Assembly (NCBI RefSeq): GCF_007680845.1
Contig: NZ_VEIY01000007.1
Location: 62,001 to 126,000 of the forward strand
Direction of reading: 5' to 3'
Origin: Curtobacterium pusillum
GTDB lineage: Bacteria; Actinomycetota; Actinomycetes; Actinomycetales; Microbacteriaceae
Length of the DNA stretch: 64,000 bases
Position 1 is the stretch's first letter; the number at the start of each line of letters is the position of its first letter. The position numbers were made by a program, and so were the translations under genes. Below are positions 48,007-55,825 of the stretch, piece after piece. The notes below the pieces were generated by a model, which was not told the DNA's origin, did no database searches, and saw only the letters and a list, made by a program, of their open reading frames with translations.

Positions 48007-49173
48007 ATGGCCGTCCCCGTCCCACTCGGCACCGAGGACCGCACCGCCCGCCTGACCCTCCACCGCCCCGACGCGTGGCGCCGCGAGGACTCGGCACAGG
48101 CGGACCTGCGCGTCACCGGCGACGACGTCGTGCTCACCGTCCGCTCCCGTCCGAGCGACCGGACCATCGCGGAGGAGCACACCAGCCTCCTCGAACGGCT
48201 CCCGGGGTCCGTCGACGGGCTCCGGCTCATCGGGTGCGACCCGTGGACCACGGCCGGGGCACCGGCTCGACTCGTCGAGTACGTCCGCCCCGACGAGGAC
48301 GGCGACGTCGCGGGTGCGCACCTGCTGTTCGTGACCGGGCGGCACCGCGTCGACCTCACCATCGAGCGGCCCCTCGCCCGCATGCTCGACACCGACGACG
48401 CGGTGTTCGCCGTGCTCGACAGCGTCCGCGCGACCGAGCCCGCGCCGTCCCGGGTGCAGCGCGAGCTCGAGCCGCTCCCGGACGCGGCGCCGGCACCGGA
48501 GCTCGACGGCACCCGGCTCTCGACCGATGCCCTCGCGACGCTCCGGAGCCTCGCGGGCCGACGGTGGAACCCGACCCTGCTCCGGACGACGGCCGGCCGG
48601 GAGCTCATCGACTCCGGGCTCGTCGGCCGACTCGGCACGCTGCCCGAGTCCACCCAGACCCTCCTCGGTCCGTGGGAGGGCGACACCCAGCCGGTCACGC
48701 TGGAACAGCACTTGCCCGACGGGCGCGCCACGCGCCTCCAGGCCTGGTCGGAGACCGTCGTCGACGGGACGGACGAGGCGGACGGGACGGACGCGGTGAT
48801 CGCGCAGCTGTCGGCCGAGCACGTGGTGCGGATCATGGCCGGGAGGCTCGGCATCGGTCCGGCGTGGACCTTCTCGTTCCGCACGGGGTCGCTCCGGGCC
48901 GACCTGCTCGGTCTTCGCACCGGCGGTGCGACGGACGCCCCCGACCTGCCGGCCGCGATCGCGGCCGCGGACCCGCGTCTCGCGCGATTCTGGGGTGCGC
49001 CGTGGACGGTGTCCACGTTGCGCCGGCCCGGCAGGCCGAACCCGATCGTCGTCGTGCACGCCGAGGGGCAGGGCTTCGCCCGCGTCGGACGCACGGAAGC
49101 CGGGGAGACCGTCTTCACGACGGACTCCCCGGCCAACGTCTACCGCTCCGTGGTGCGAGCGGTGCTGGGCTGA
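48007..49173 (+). CDS. Hypothetical two-domain protein
   Basis: 388 residues without a signal peptide or membrane segment. The N-terminal half (about 1-145) is beta-rich (ADLRVTGDDVVLTVRSRP; LLFVTGRHRVDLTIERP) with a pattern like the DcrB/LpqN-type fold, ending before a Pro-rich linker (PAPSRVQRELEPLPDAAPAPEL). The C-terminal half (about 165-388) begins TRLSTDALATLRSLAGR and contains MAGRLGIGPAWTFSFRTGSLRADLL. I do not recognise a family with certainty; a cytoplasmic scaffold or secretion-associated role is possible. It stands alone: the neighbouring HtrA-type gene converges on it with a 10-bp gap. Confidence 0.65.
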   Translation: MAVPVPLGTEDRTARLTLHRPDAWRREDSAQADLRVTGDDVVLTVRSRPSDRTIAEEHTSLLERLPGSVDGLRLIGCDPWTTAGAPARLVEYVRPDEDGDVAGAHLLFVTGRHRVDLTIERPLARMLDTDDAVFAVLDSVRATEPAPSRVQRELEPLPDAAPAPELDGTRLSTDALATLRSLAGRRWNPTLLRTTAGRELIDSGLVGRLGTLPESTQTLLGPWEGDTQPVTLEQHLPDGRATRLQAWSETVVDGTDEADGTDAVIAQLSAEHVVRIMAGRLGIGPAWTFSFRTGSLRADLLGLRTGGATDAPDLPAAIAAADPRLARFWGAPWTVSTLRRPGRPNPIVVVHAEGQGFARVGRTEAGETVFTTDSPANVYRSVVRAVLG

Positions 49174-49183
49174 ACCCTCCCGA

Positions 49184-50662
49184 TCAGGCGGCGGGGCCGG
49201 CGGTCAGGGTGACCGTCACGGTGTGCGAGGCGCCGGAGGTGTCGGTGTAGGTCACCGTCACCTTGTCGCCGACGGAGTGCGCCTGGATCTCCTGGGTCAG
49301 CTGGTCCGAGCTGGAGATCGCGGTGCCGTCGATCGCGGTGATCGTGTCACCCTCGGCGAGGCCGGCGCTCGCGGCGCCGGAGCCCTCGACCGTGCCGGCG
49401 ACCGCGACACCGCTCGTCGTGGTGGCCGTGCTGCTGACCTCGACCCCGAGGAAGGCGGGGAGTCCGATGGTGATCGTCGACGAGGACTCGCCCGCGAGGA
49501 TCTTCTCGGCGATCGCCTTCGCCGTGGTGATCGGGATCGCGTACCCGGTGACGTCGGTGGTGCCGGAGGACGCGGCGGTCGCCATGCCGACGACCTCGCC
49601 CTCGCTGTCGAGCACCGGACCGCCGGAGTCACCCGAGACCACGTTCGCCGCGATCTCGATGAGCCCCTGCAGCGACTCCGTGCCCGTGCCGGACTCGCTC
49701 TGCACCTGGATGTCCTGGTCCGTCGCCGTGACGGAGCCCGCGGCAGCGACGAGGTTGCCGGTGCCCTCCGCGTTGCCGACGTCGGTCACGGTGTCACCGG
49801 TGCTCGGCTCGCCGTCGTCGTCGAGCGTCACGGTGGAGAGGCCCGACGCGTTCTCGAGCTTGAGGACCGCGACGTCGTCCGTGGAGTCCGACCCGACGAC
49901 GTCCGCCTTGTACTCCTTGCCGGTGGTCTCGTCGGTGACGGTGATGCTCGTCGCGCCCTGGATGACGTGGTTGTTCGTGAGGATCGTGCCGTTCGAGCTG
50001 AGGATCATGCCGGTGCCGGCCGCCTGCGACGACTCGTCGTAGTTGAGGACGGTGTTGATGGTCACGACGCCCTTCTTCTGCGCGGTCGTCGCTGCCGTCG
50101 CGGCGGACTCGGTGCTCGTGCCGCTGCTGCCGCTCGACCCGGTGCCGTCACCCGGGACCGTGAAGCCGTTCGTGCCGCTGCCGCTGTCCGTGCCCGACCC
50201 CGAACCGGTGTCCGGCGTCGTCGTGGTGCCCTGCGACTGGCTCGAGGTCGTCGTCGTGCTCTGCGAGGAGAGGCCGAGCGCCGTCCCGCCCGCAGCACCG
50301 ACGATCGCGAGGGCCGCGATGCCCGAACCGATCATCAGGCCGAGTCGGCGCGGACGCTTCGTGCCGTGGTTCGCCGCGGCCGCGCTGTGCGCCCAGCCGT
50401 GCTGGAAGCCGGGGAGGGCCGGGCTCCCGATGAGGAACGGCCCGCGGCCGTCCGGGGCGTAGGCGTACGGGCCGGAACCGTCCGGGCCGTAGAGGTAGGG
50501 GCCGCTGCCGTCGAACGCGTACGCCGAGCGGAGGGTCGACGGGTCGGCGTGCGGCGCCTCCCACGTCGCCCCGCCCTGCGGCTGGGCCCCGCCCTGCGGC
50601 TGCGCAGCGTCGGTGCGGGCGGTGCCGTTCTCGTCGGCGGCGGGGTTCGGGGTCTCGTTCAT
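49184..50662 (-). CDS. Membrane-anchored HtrA-like serine protease with PDZ domain
   Basis: 492 residues. A cytoplasmic N-terminus (1-105) has three repeats of the type PDGSGPYxYAP (FDGSGPYLYGPDGSGPYAYA). One membrane segment (about 107-130) is followed by a Ser/Thr/Gly-rich extracellular linker (133-190). The trypsin-like domain has His232 (TNNHVI), Asp263 (TDDVAVLKL) and Ser346 (SGDSGGP), all triad residues present. A PDZ domain follows (about 400-485; GVAVAGTVEGSGAASAGLAEGD). Such proteins degrade misfolded exported proteins under stress. CATAGGTTC is shared by its upstream region and that of the glycosyltransferase gene at 53387. Confidence 0.88.
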   Translation of the reverse strand: MNETPNPAADENGTARTDAAQPQGGAQPQGGATWEAPHADPSTLRSAYAFDGSGPYLYGPDGSGPYAYAPDGRGPFLIGSPALPGFQHGWAHSAAAANHGTKRPRRLGLMIGSGIAALAIVGAAGGTALGLSSQSTTTTSSQSQGTTTTPDTGSGSGTDSGSGTNGFTVPGDGTGSSGSSGTSTESAATAATTAQKKGVVTINTVLNYDESSQAAGTGMILSSNGTILTNNHVIQGATSITVTDETTGKEYKADVVGSDSTDDVAVLKLENASGLSTVTLDDDGEPSTGDTVTDVGNAEGTGNLVAAAGSVTATDQDIQVQSESGTGTESLQGLIEIAANVVSGDSGGPVLDSEGEVVGMATAASSGTTDVTGYAIPITTAKAIAEKILAGESSSTITIGLPAFLGVEVSSTATTTSGVAVAGTVEGSGAASAGLAEGDTITAIDGTAISSSDQLTQEIQAHSVGDKVTVTYTDTSGASHTVTVTLTAGPAA

Positions 50663-50800
50663 CGGTGCTCTCCGGTCGTCCCTCGACGACCCGGTCGGGT
50701 GTCGATGGATGCCAGTACAGGCCCGGTTCCCATGACGAACCTATGAACGGACCCTGCGGCCGCTCAGGGCTTGCTCGGGGGTCGCCGAACGGGGCCGTCC

Positions 50801-50819
50801 GTTAGGGTTGCCTCACTTC
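50801..50819 (+). promoter_or_regulatory. Iron-box-like site (DtxR/IdeR type) before the siderophore permease genes
   Basis: GTTAGGGTTGCCTCACTTC, directly upstream of the permease start; its core matches about 13 of 17 positions of the consensus TTAGGTTAGCCTAACCT. The site overlaps the likely -10 (TAGGGT), so iron-dependent repression is plausible. Confidence 0.55.
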
Positions 50820-50821
50820 CC

Positions 50822-51856
50822 ATGCGTTCGTCGTCGCCCACACCACCCGCCCCCAGCTCCGTGTCCCGCCTCGTCGGCGCGACGGTGCTGGCCGTGGTCG
50901 TCCTCGCCGTCGCGGTCGCCCTCTCGGTGGCCTTCGGGTCCCGCCCGATCCCGCTCGGCACGGTGCTCGACACGGTCCTGCACCCCGGACGGAACGACGA
51001 GATCAGGCTCATCGTGCTCGGCAACCGCGTGCCCCGGACCGTCGTCGGGCTCCTCGCCGGGTCCGCGCTCGGTGTCGCCGGCGCCGTGATGCAGGGCGTC
51101 ACCAGGAACCCGCTCGCCGACCCCAGCGTGCTCGGCATCAACTCCGGCGCCGCGCTCGCCGTCGTCGCCGGCATCGCACTCTTTGGCGTCAGCGGCACGG
51201 CCGCGTACCTGCCGTTCGCCTTCGTCGGCGCCGCGCTCGCCGCACTCCTGGTCTACGGCATCGCCGCCGTCGCCCGCCGCGGGCTCTCGCCCGTCGGACT
51301 CGCCCTCTCCGGAGCGGTCGTCGCCGCCGCACTGTCGTCGATCACGACCGCGGTCCTCGTCTCGAGCCAGAGCCTGCTCGACCAGCTGCGGTTCTGGCAG
51401 GTGGGCGCGCTCGCCGGGAAGGACCTCGGGACCGCCGGGGTGATCACCGTCCCCGTGCTCGTCGGGCTCGTGATCGCGTTCGGCCTCGGTCGCTCGCTCA
51501 ACACGCTGGCGCTGGGCGACGAGCTGGCCGCGTCCCTCGGGCAGCGGGTCGTGCTCGTCCGCGCGGTCGGCGGGCTCGTCACCGTCCTGCTCGCCGGGTC
51601 GGCCGTCGCCGCGGCCGGGCCGATCGCGTTCATCGGGCTCGCCGTCCCGCACGCCGTCCGGCGGTTGAGCGGCCCGGACCACCGGTGGACGATCCTGCTC
51701 TCGGCGATCGTCGCGCCGGCACTGCTGCTCGTCGCGGACGTCATCGGTCGGGTCGTCGCGTACCCGGGGGAGCTGCAGGTCGGCATCGTCACGGCGCTCA
51801 TCGGCGCCCCTGTGTTCATCTGGCTCGTGCGGTCGAGGGCGGTGAAGGGGCTGTGA
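50822..51856 (+). CDS. Iron-siderophore ABC transporter permease (FecCD family), first subunit
   Basis: 344 residues with about nine to ten transmembrane segments. NRVPRTVVGLLAGSALGVAGAVMQGVTRNPLADPSVLGINSGAAL is the unmistakable FecCD signature, and LGDELAASLGQR is the coupling region facing the ATPase. It imports ferric siderophores together with the partner permease, whose GTG overlaps its stop codon. An iron-box-like site precedes it. No ATPase or binding-protein gene is next to it in the window. Confidence 0.92.
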   Translation: MRSSSPTPPAPSSVSRLVGATVLAVVVLAVAVALSVAFGSRPIPLGTVLDTVLHPGRNDEIRLIVLGNRVPRTVVGLLAGSALGVAGAVMQGVTRNPLADPSVLGINSGAALAVVAGIALFGVSGTAAYLPFAFVGAALAALLVYGIAAVARRGLSPVGLALSGAVVAAALSSITTAVLVSSQSLLDQLRFWQVGALAGKDLGTAGVITVPVLVGLVIAFGLGRSLNTLALGDELAASLGQRVVLVRAVGGLVTVLLAGSAVAAAGPIAFIGLAVPHAVRRLSGPDHRWTILLSAIVAPALLLVADVIGRVVAYPGELQVGIVTALIGAPVFIWLVRSRAVKGL

Positions 51857-52833
51857 CCGCGGTGCGTCGTGAGGGACTCGTGCTCGGCGTCGTCGTCGTC
51901 CTGCTCGTCGCCCTCGTGCTCGTCGGGCTCGGGGTGGGGGAGATCCCGCTCTCGCCCGTGCAGGTCGCCAGCGCGCTCGTCGGGCACGGCGACACGGTCT
52001 CCGACTTCGTCATCGGGCAACTCCGCGGGCCGCGGGTCGCGGGCGCGGTGCTCGTCGGCGCATCGCTCGGCGTGGCCGGGGGCATCGTGCAGAGCGTCGT
52101 GCGGAACCCGATCGCGAGCCCGGACGTCATCGGCATCACCTCGGGCGCGAGCGCTTCGGGGCTGACCGCGATCGTGCTCTTCGGCGCCAGCGGCGGGACC
52201 ATGTTCTCGGTCGTGCTCGCCGGGGCGGTCGTGGTCTCCCTCGTCGTCGCCGGGCTCGCGTGGCGGCGGGGGATCACCGGCAACCGCGTCGTGCTCGTCG
52301 GCATCGGAGTGGCGGCGATCTGCCTCAGCGTCACCGGGTGGATGCTCACCAGCGGCACCGTCACGCAGGCGGGCACTGCGCTCCTCTGGCTCTCGGGCAG
52401 CCTCAACGCCGTCGACCGGAACCTCGTCGGGGTGCTCGCGATCGCCTTCGTCGTGCTGATGGTCCTGGCGGTCGTGCAGTCCCCGCGGCTCACCGTCCTG
52501 ACCCTCGGGGACGAGGTCGCCTCGGCGCTCGGGCTGCGGCCGAACCGGGCGAAGGTGCTGCTGCTCCTCACGGCGGTGTGCCTGACCGCGGCGGCCGTCG
52601 CGACCGCGGGGCCGGTGTCGTTCGTCGCGCTCATGGCGGCGCCGATCGCCCGTCGGCTCGTCGGGAGGGGGCGCGTCGCACTCGGCCCGACCGCTGCCGT
52701 CGGTGCGGCGATCACGCTCGCGAGCGACCTCATCGCCCAGTTCGCGATCCCGGGCAACGCCTTGCCGGTCGGGGTCGTGACGGGGGTCATCGGCGCCCCG
52801 TACCTGCTCTGGCTCCTGGCCCGCGGCCGCTGA
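51853..52833 (+). CDS. Iron-siderophore ABC transporter permease (FecCD family), second subunit
   Basis: 326 residues from a GTG overlapping the first permease stop by 4 nt. LRGPRVAGAVLVGASLGVAGGIVQSVVRNPIASPDVIGITSGASA and LGDEVASALGLRPNRAKV repeat the family pattern. The two subunits form a heterodimeric channel for ferric siderophores. The operon ends here: the gap after it holds 91-bp elements instead of the ATPase and binding-protein genes, which must lie elsewhere. Confidence 0.92.
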   Translation: MTAVRREGLVLGVVVVLLVALVLVGLGVGEIPLSPVQVASALVGHGDTVSDFVIGQLRGPRVAGAVLVGASLGVAGGIVQSVVRNPIASPDVIGITSGASASGLTAIVLFGASGGTMFSVVLAGAVVVSLVVAGLAWRRGITGNRVVLVGIGVAAICLSVTGWMLTSGTVTQAGTALLWLSGSLNAVDRNLVGVLAIAFVVLMVLAVVQSPRLTVLTLGDEVASALGLRPNRAKVLLLLTAVCLTAAAVATAGPVSFVALMAAPIARRLVGRGRVALGPTAAVGAAITLASDLIAQFAIPGNALPVGVVTGVIGAPYLLWLLARGR

Positions 52834-52845
52834 CCCGCGCGCCCG

Positions 52846-52935
52846 CCGAACGGGCAACATCCGTCCCGCTCGGCGCTCGCGGGCGTCCGGTTCCGCCCGC
52901 TCGCCGAACCCGAGCGGCGTGTCCTGCCCGCTCGG
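52846..52935 (-). repeat. 90-bp palindrome-bounded intergenic element, copy B1
   Basis: In minus orientation it reads CCGAGCGGGCAGGACACGCC at its start and ends GCCCGTTCGG, with internal GAGCGGGCGGAACCGG and GAGCGGGACGGAT, the same order as A1 and A2. It starts 12 bp after the second permease stop. The rest of the 553-bp gap (52834-53386) is G/C-rich filler at 53076-53220 and a less biased promoter-like part at 53221-53386. Confidence 0.8.
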
Positions 52936-52985
52936 CCCGCCCCGGCCGCACCTCGCCGCACCCGGGCCCCCGGCGCGGGCCGTTC

Positions 52986-53075
52986 TCGAGCGGGCAACAT
53001 CCGTCCCGCTCGGCGCTCGCGGGCGTCCGGTTCCGCCCGCTCGGCGGACGTGAGCGGCGTGTTCTGCCCGCTCGG
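52986..53075 (-). repeat. 90-bp palindrome-bounded intergenic element, copy B2
   Basis: Same orientation as B1, 140 bp further on. A run of about 55 bp (52991-53045) is identical to 52851-52905 of B1, so this pair arose by recent duplication or is kept alike by gene conversion. Confidence 0.8.
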
Positions 53076-53386
53076 CGCGCCCTGCCCGCCGCGCGCCCCG
53101 CGCCAGCGCGCGCGCCCGCGGGACCGGGCCGGCGGGGCGGACCCGCGCCGCGCCTCCCGGCAGACCGCCCCGACCACCCGCACGACCGCACCCGCCCGAC
53201 GGCCAGCGACACGCGCGAACCGTGCACCACGCAGCTTCGTGCGGTTTCCCGCACCGCAGGCCCAGAACCCCCCTTCCGGGTGTCTGCACCGCTCGGTCTG
53301 TCCCCATAGGTTCATGCTCGACCGCACGGACTCCCCGACAGTGCCCGACCCGATGGCGCGCTGGTCCAGCGGAACGAAGGACTGTC

Positions 53387-55825
53387 ATGCCCGATCTGCA
53401 TGACGGCGCTCCTGCGCGCCGTCGCCAGTGGGGCGCCGAGCGTCGTACCCGCCCGCTCGACACCCTCCACGAACGCCCCTCCGACCGGAAGCTCGTGTCC
53501 GGCCGCGTCGCGATCATCCTCACGATCGCGTTCTGGGTCGCCTACGTCGTCTACACCGTGATCCGCCAGTTCCTGGATTCCGGTGCCGAGAGCTTCCGGT
53601 TCACCACCGAGGCGGTCTCGTACCTCGTCGTGGTGACGTTCCTGACCTTCTCCGCGCTCATGCACCTGGTCGCCCGCCAGGGTGCGATGGAGCGCTTCGC
53701 CACCCACGTCCGGGTCCCGCGCGCCGAGCTCGACCGGCACTTCGCGACCGGTCACGAGTCGCCGATGACGGTCCTCGTGCCGAGCTACGCCGAGGAGCCG
53801 GACGTCGTCGCCACCACGCTGTGGTCGGCCGCGCTGCAGGAGTACCCGTCGCTGCGGGTGGTGCTGCTCGTGGACGACGCCCCGTTCCCGACCGACCCGG
53901 AGACCCGCGACAAGCTCGAGCGGACCCGTGCCGTCGCGTCGACGATCCAGCGGCAGCTCGCGGCACCGTCGCAGCGGTTCCAGGAGGCGCTGCTCTCGGC
54001 CGAGGTCGAGGCGTCGTCCGCACCGATGGCGAGCGTGGACGCCCTCCGCACACTCGTCGAGCACCACCGCTGGGCCGACGCCTGGCTCCGCCGGCACGCC
54101 CGCGAGCACGAGGTCCTCGACCACGTCGACCACTTCTTCCACGACCAGGTGCTGGTCGGCCTGGCGGACGAGTTCCGCCTGACCTCCGAGGCGCTCGAGG
54201 CCGCGATCGTCGACGCCGTCCACGCCGGGCAGTCCTTCACCGAGATCACCTCGGCGCGGGCGCTCGAGCTGCAGCGCCGCCTGGCGTGGACGTTCACGGC
54301 CGAGATCACGACGTTCGAGCGGAAGCGCTTCGCGAACCTGTCGGACGAGGCGAACAAGGCGATGAACCTCAACGCCTACATCGGGCTGCTCGGCGGTGCG
54401 TACGCGTTCGAGGAGACCGCGTCCGGCACGATCCTCCGCACGGTGTCCGACCCCGCGACGGCCGATCTCGTCGTCCCGGCGTCGGACTACATCCTCACGC
54501 TCGACGCCGACTCGGTGCTGCTGCGCGACTACTGCCTGCGCCTGGTCTACTTCCTCGAGCAGCCGGAGAACGCCCGGGTCGCGGTGACGCAGACGCCGTA
54601 CTCGTCGTTCCGCGGCGCGGCCACCCGGATCGAGCGGCTCGCCGGTGCGACCACCGACATCCAGCACATCCTCCACCAGGGCATGTCCCGCCACAACGCG
54701 ACGTTCTGGGTCGGCGCGAACGCGGTCATCCGCACCCGGGCACTCCGTGACATCGAGGAGGTCGAGACCGTCGGCGGCTTCGAGGTGAAGCGCTACGTGC
54801 AGGACCGCACGGTCATCGAGGACACCGAGTCGAGCGTGGACCTCGGCATGCACGGCTGGACGCTCGTGAACTACCCGGAGCGCCTGTCCTACAGCGCGAC
54901 GCCGCCGGACTTCGGGTCGCTCATCGTGCAGCGCCGCCGCTGGGCCAACGGTGGGCTCCTCATCCTGCCGAAGTACATCCGCCAGGTCCGCGAGCGTCGG
55001 GCTCGCGGGGAGCGGGTCGGCATCGTCGAGATGTCCCTCCGCGTCAACTACATGGCGTCGATCGCGTGGGCCTCGTTCGGCCTGATCTTCCTGCTGGCCT
55101 ACCCGTACGACTCCAGGCTCCTCAGCCCGATGGTGCTCCTCGCCGCGCTGCCCTACTTCTGGCTCCTCTCGAGCGACCTGGAGTACTGCGGGTACAAGCG
55201 CACGGACGTGTGCCGGATCTACGGGTTCAATCTCATCCTCATGCCGGTGAACGTCGCGGGCGTGCTGAAGAGCATCCAGCAGGCGCTCACGGCGAAGAAG
55301 ATCCCGTTCGCCCGCACGCCGAAGGTCCGGGACCGCACCGCCTCGCCGGCGCTGTACGTCCTCGCGCCGTACGCGATCGTCGTCTTCTCCGTCTTCACCT
55401 TCGCCCGCGACTTCGGCGCGCAGAACTGGGGCAACGCCGTCTTCGCGGCCTTCAACGCCCTGCTCGCGACGTACGCCATCGTCGCCTACATCGGCGTCTG
55501 GAACTCGATCGTCGACGTGTGGATCTGGGCGACCGCGTGGATGTACTACGACCCGTCGGCGCGCCGCGCACGTCGGACCGCCCGCCACGCGCGCCGGGTC
55601 GCTAGCCACGCGCGCCGGGTCGCCCGGCGCGACCAGCGCAAGGGCCTGGCGCCCGAGCCGGTGCCGGTGCCGGTGAGCGAGGACTGGCGCGCCGTCCTCT
55701 ACTTCGGCCACCGCGGCGCGGCGATGCCGGTGCGGCACGGCGCCGACGTCGTCGGAGCGACGGTCGTGACGACGTCCGTCCCCACCCTCCCCACCACGAG
55801 CACCGACGAGCGGAGCGCCGCCTGA
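53387..55825 (+). CDS. Cellulose-synthase-like processive glycosyltransferase (GT2), membrane protein
   Basis: 812 residues. Two N-terminal membrane segments (about 38-62 and 75-98), a GT-A catalytic domain and about five C-terminal membrane segments. Catalytic motifs: VLLVDD (Asp about 164), TLDADS (Asp373, Asp375), VIEDTE (Asp479) and QRRRW (515-519), the D,D,D,QxxRW set of processive beta-glycosyltransferases. The stretch between the first Asp and DAD is about 210 residues, twice as long as in typical cellulose synthases, with a helical His/Asp-rich insert (about 205-300). No PilZ domain is visible. The stop overlaps a secreted GH18-type gene, so the pair probably makes and trims an exopolysaccharide; the polymer is unknown. 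Ribosome site GGAACGAAGG. Confidence 0.85.
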   Translation: MPDLHDGAPARRRQWGAERRTRPLDTLHERPSDRKLVSGRVAIILTIAFWVAYVVYTVIRQFLDSGAESFRFTTEAVSYLVVVTFLTFSALMHLVARQGAMERFATHVRVPRAELDRHFATGHESPMTVLVPSYAEEPDVVATTLWSAALQEYPSLRVVLLVDDAPFPTDPETRDKLERTRAVASTIQRQLAAPSQRFQEALLSAEVEASSAPMASVDALRTLVEHHRWADAWLRRHAREHEVLDHVDHFFHDQVLVGLADEFRLTSEALEAAIVDAVHAGQSFTEITSARALELQRRLAWTFTAEITTFERKRFANLSDEANKAMNLNAYIGLLGGAYAFEETASGTILRTVSDPATADLVVPASDYILTLDADSVLLRDYCLRLVYFLEQPENARVAVTQTPYSSFRGAATRIERLAGATTDIQHILHQGMSRHNATFWVGANAVIRTRALRDIEEVETVGGFEVKRYVQDRTVIEDTESSVDLGMHGWTLVNYPERLSYSATPPDFGSLIVQRRRWANGGLLILPKYIRQVRERRARGERVGIVEMSLRVNYMASIAWASFGLIFLLAYPYDSRLLSPMVLLAALPYFWLLSSDLEYCGYKRTDVCRIYGFNLILMPVNVAGVLKSIQQALTAKKIPFARTPKVRDRTASPALYVLAPYAIVVFSVFTFARDFGAQNWGNAVFAAFNALLATYAIVAYIGVWNSIVDVWIWATAWMYYDPSARRARRTARHARRVASHARRVARRDQRKGLAPEPVPVPVSEDWRAVLYFGHRGAAMPVRHGADVVGATVVTTSVPTLPTTSTDERSAA

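Noticed and set aside
45919..49173. A defence island around the J-domain/NERD-like gene
   Set aside because: Neighbours are an S4 RNA-binding protein, small unassigned proteins and a protease; no restriction, toxin, helicase or nuclease system genes are present.
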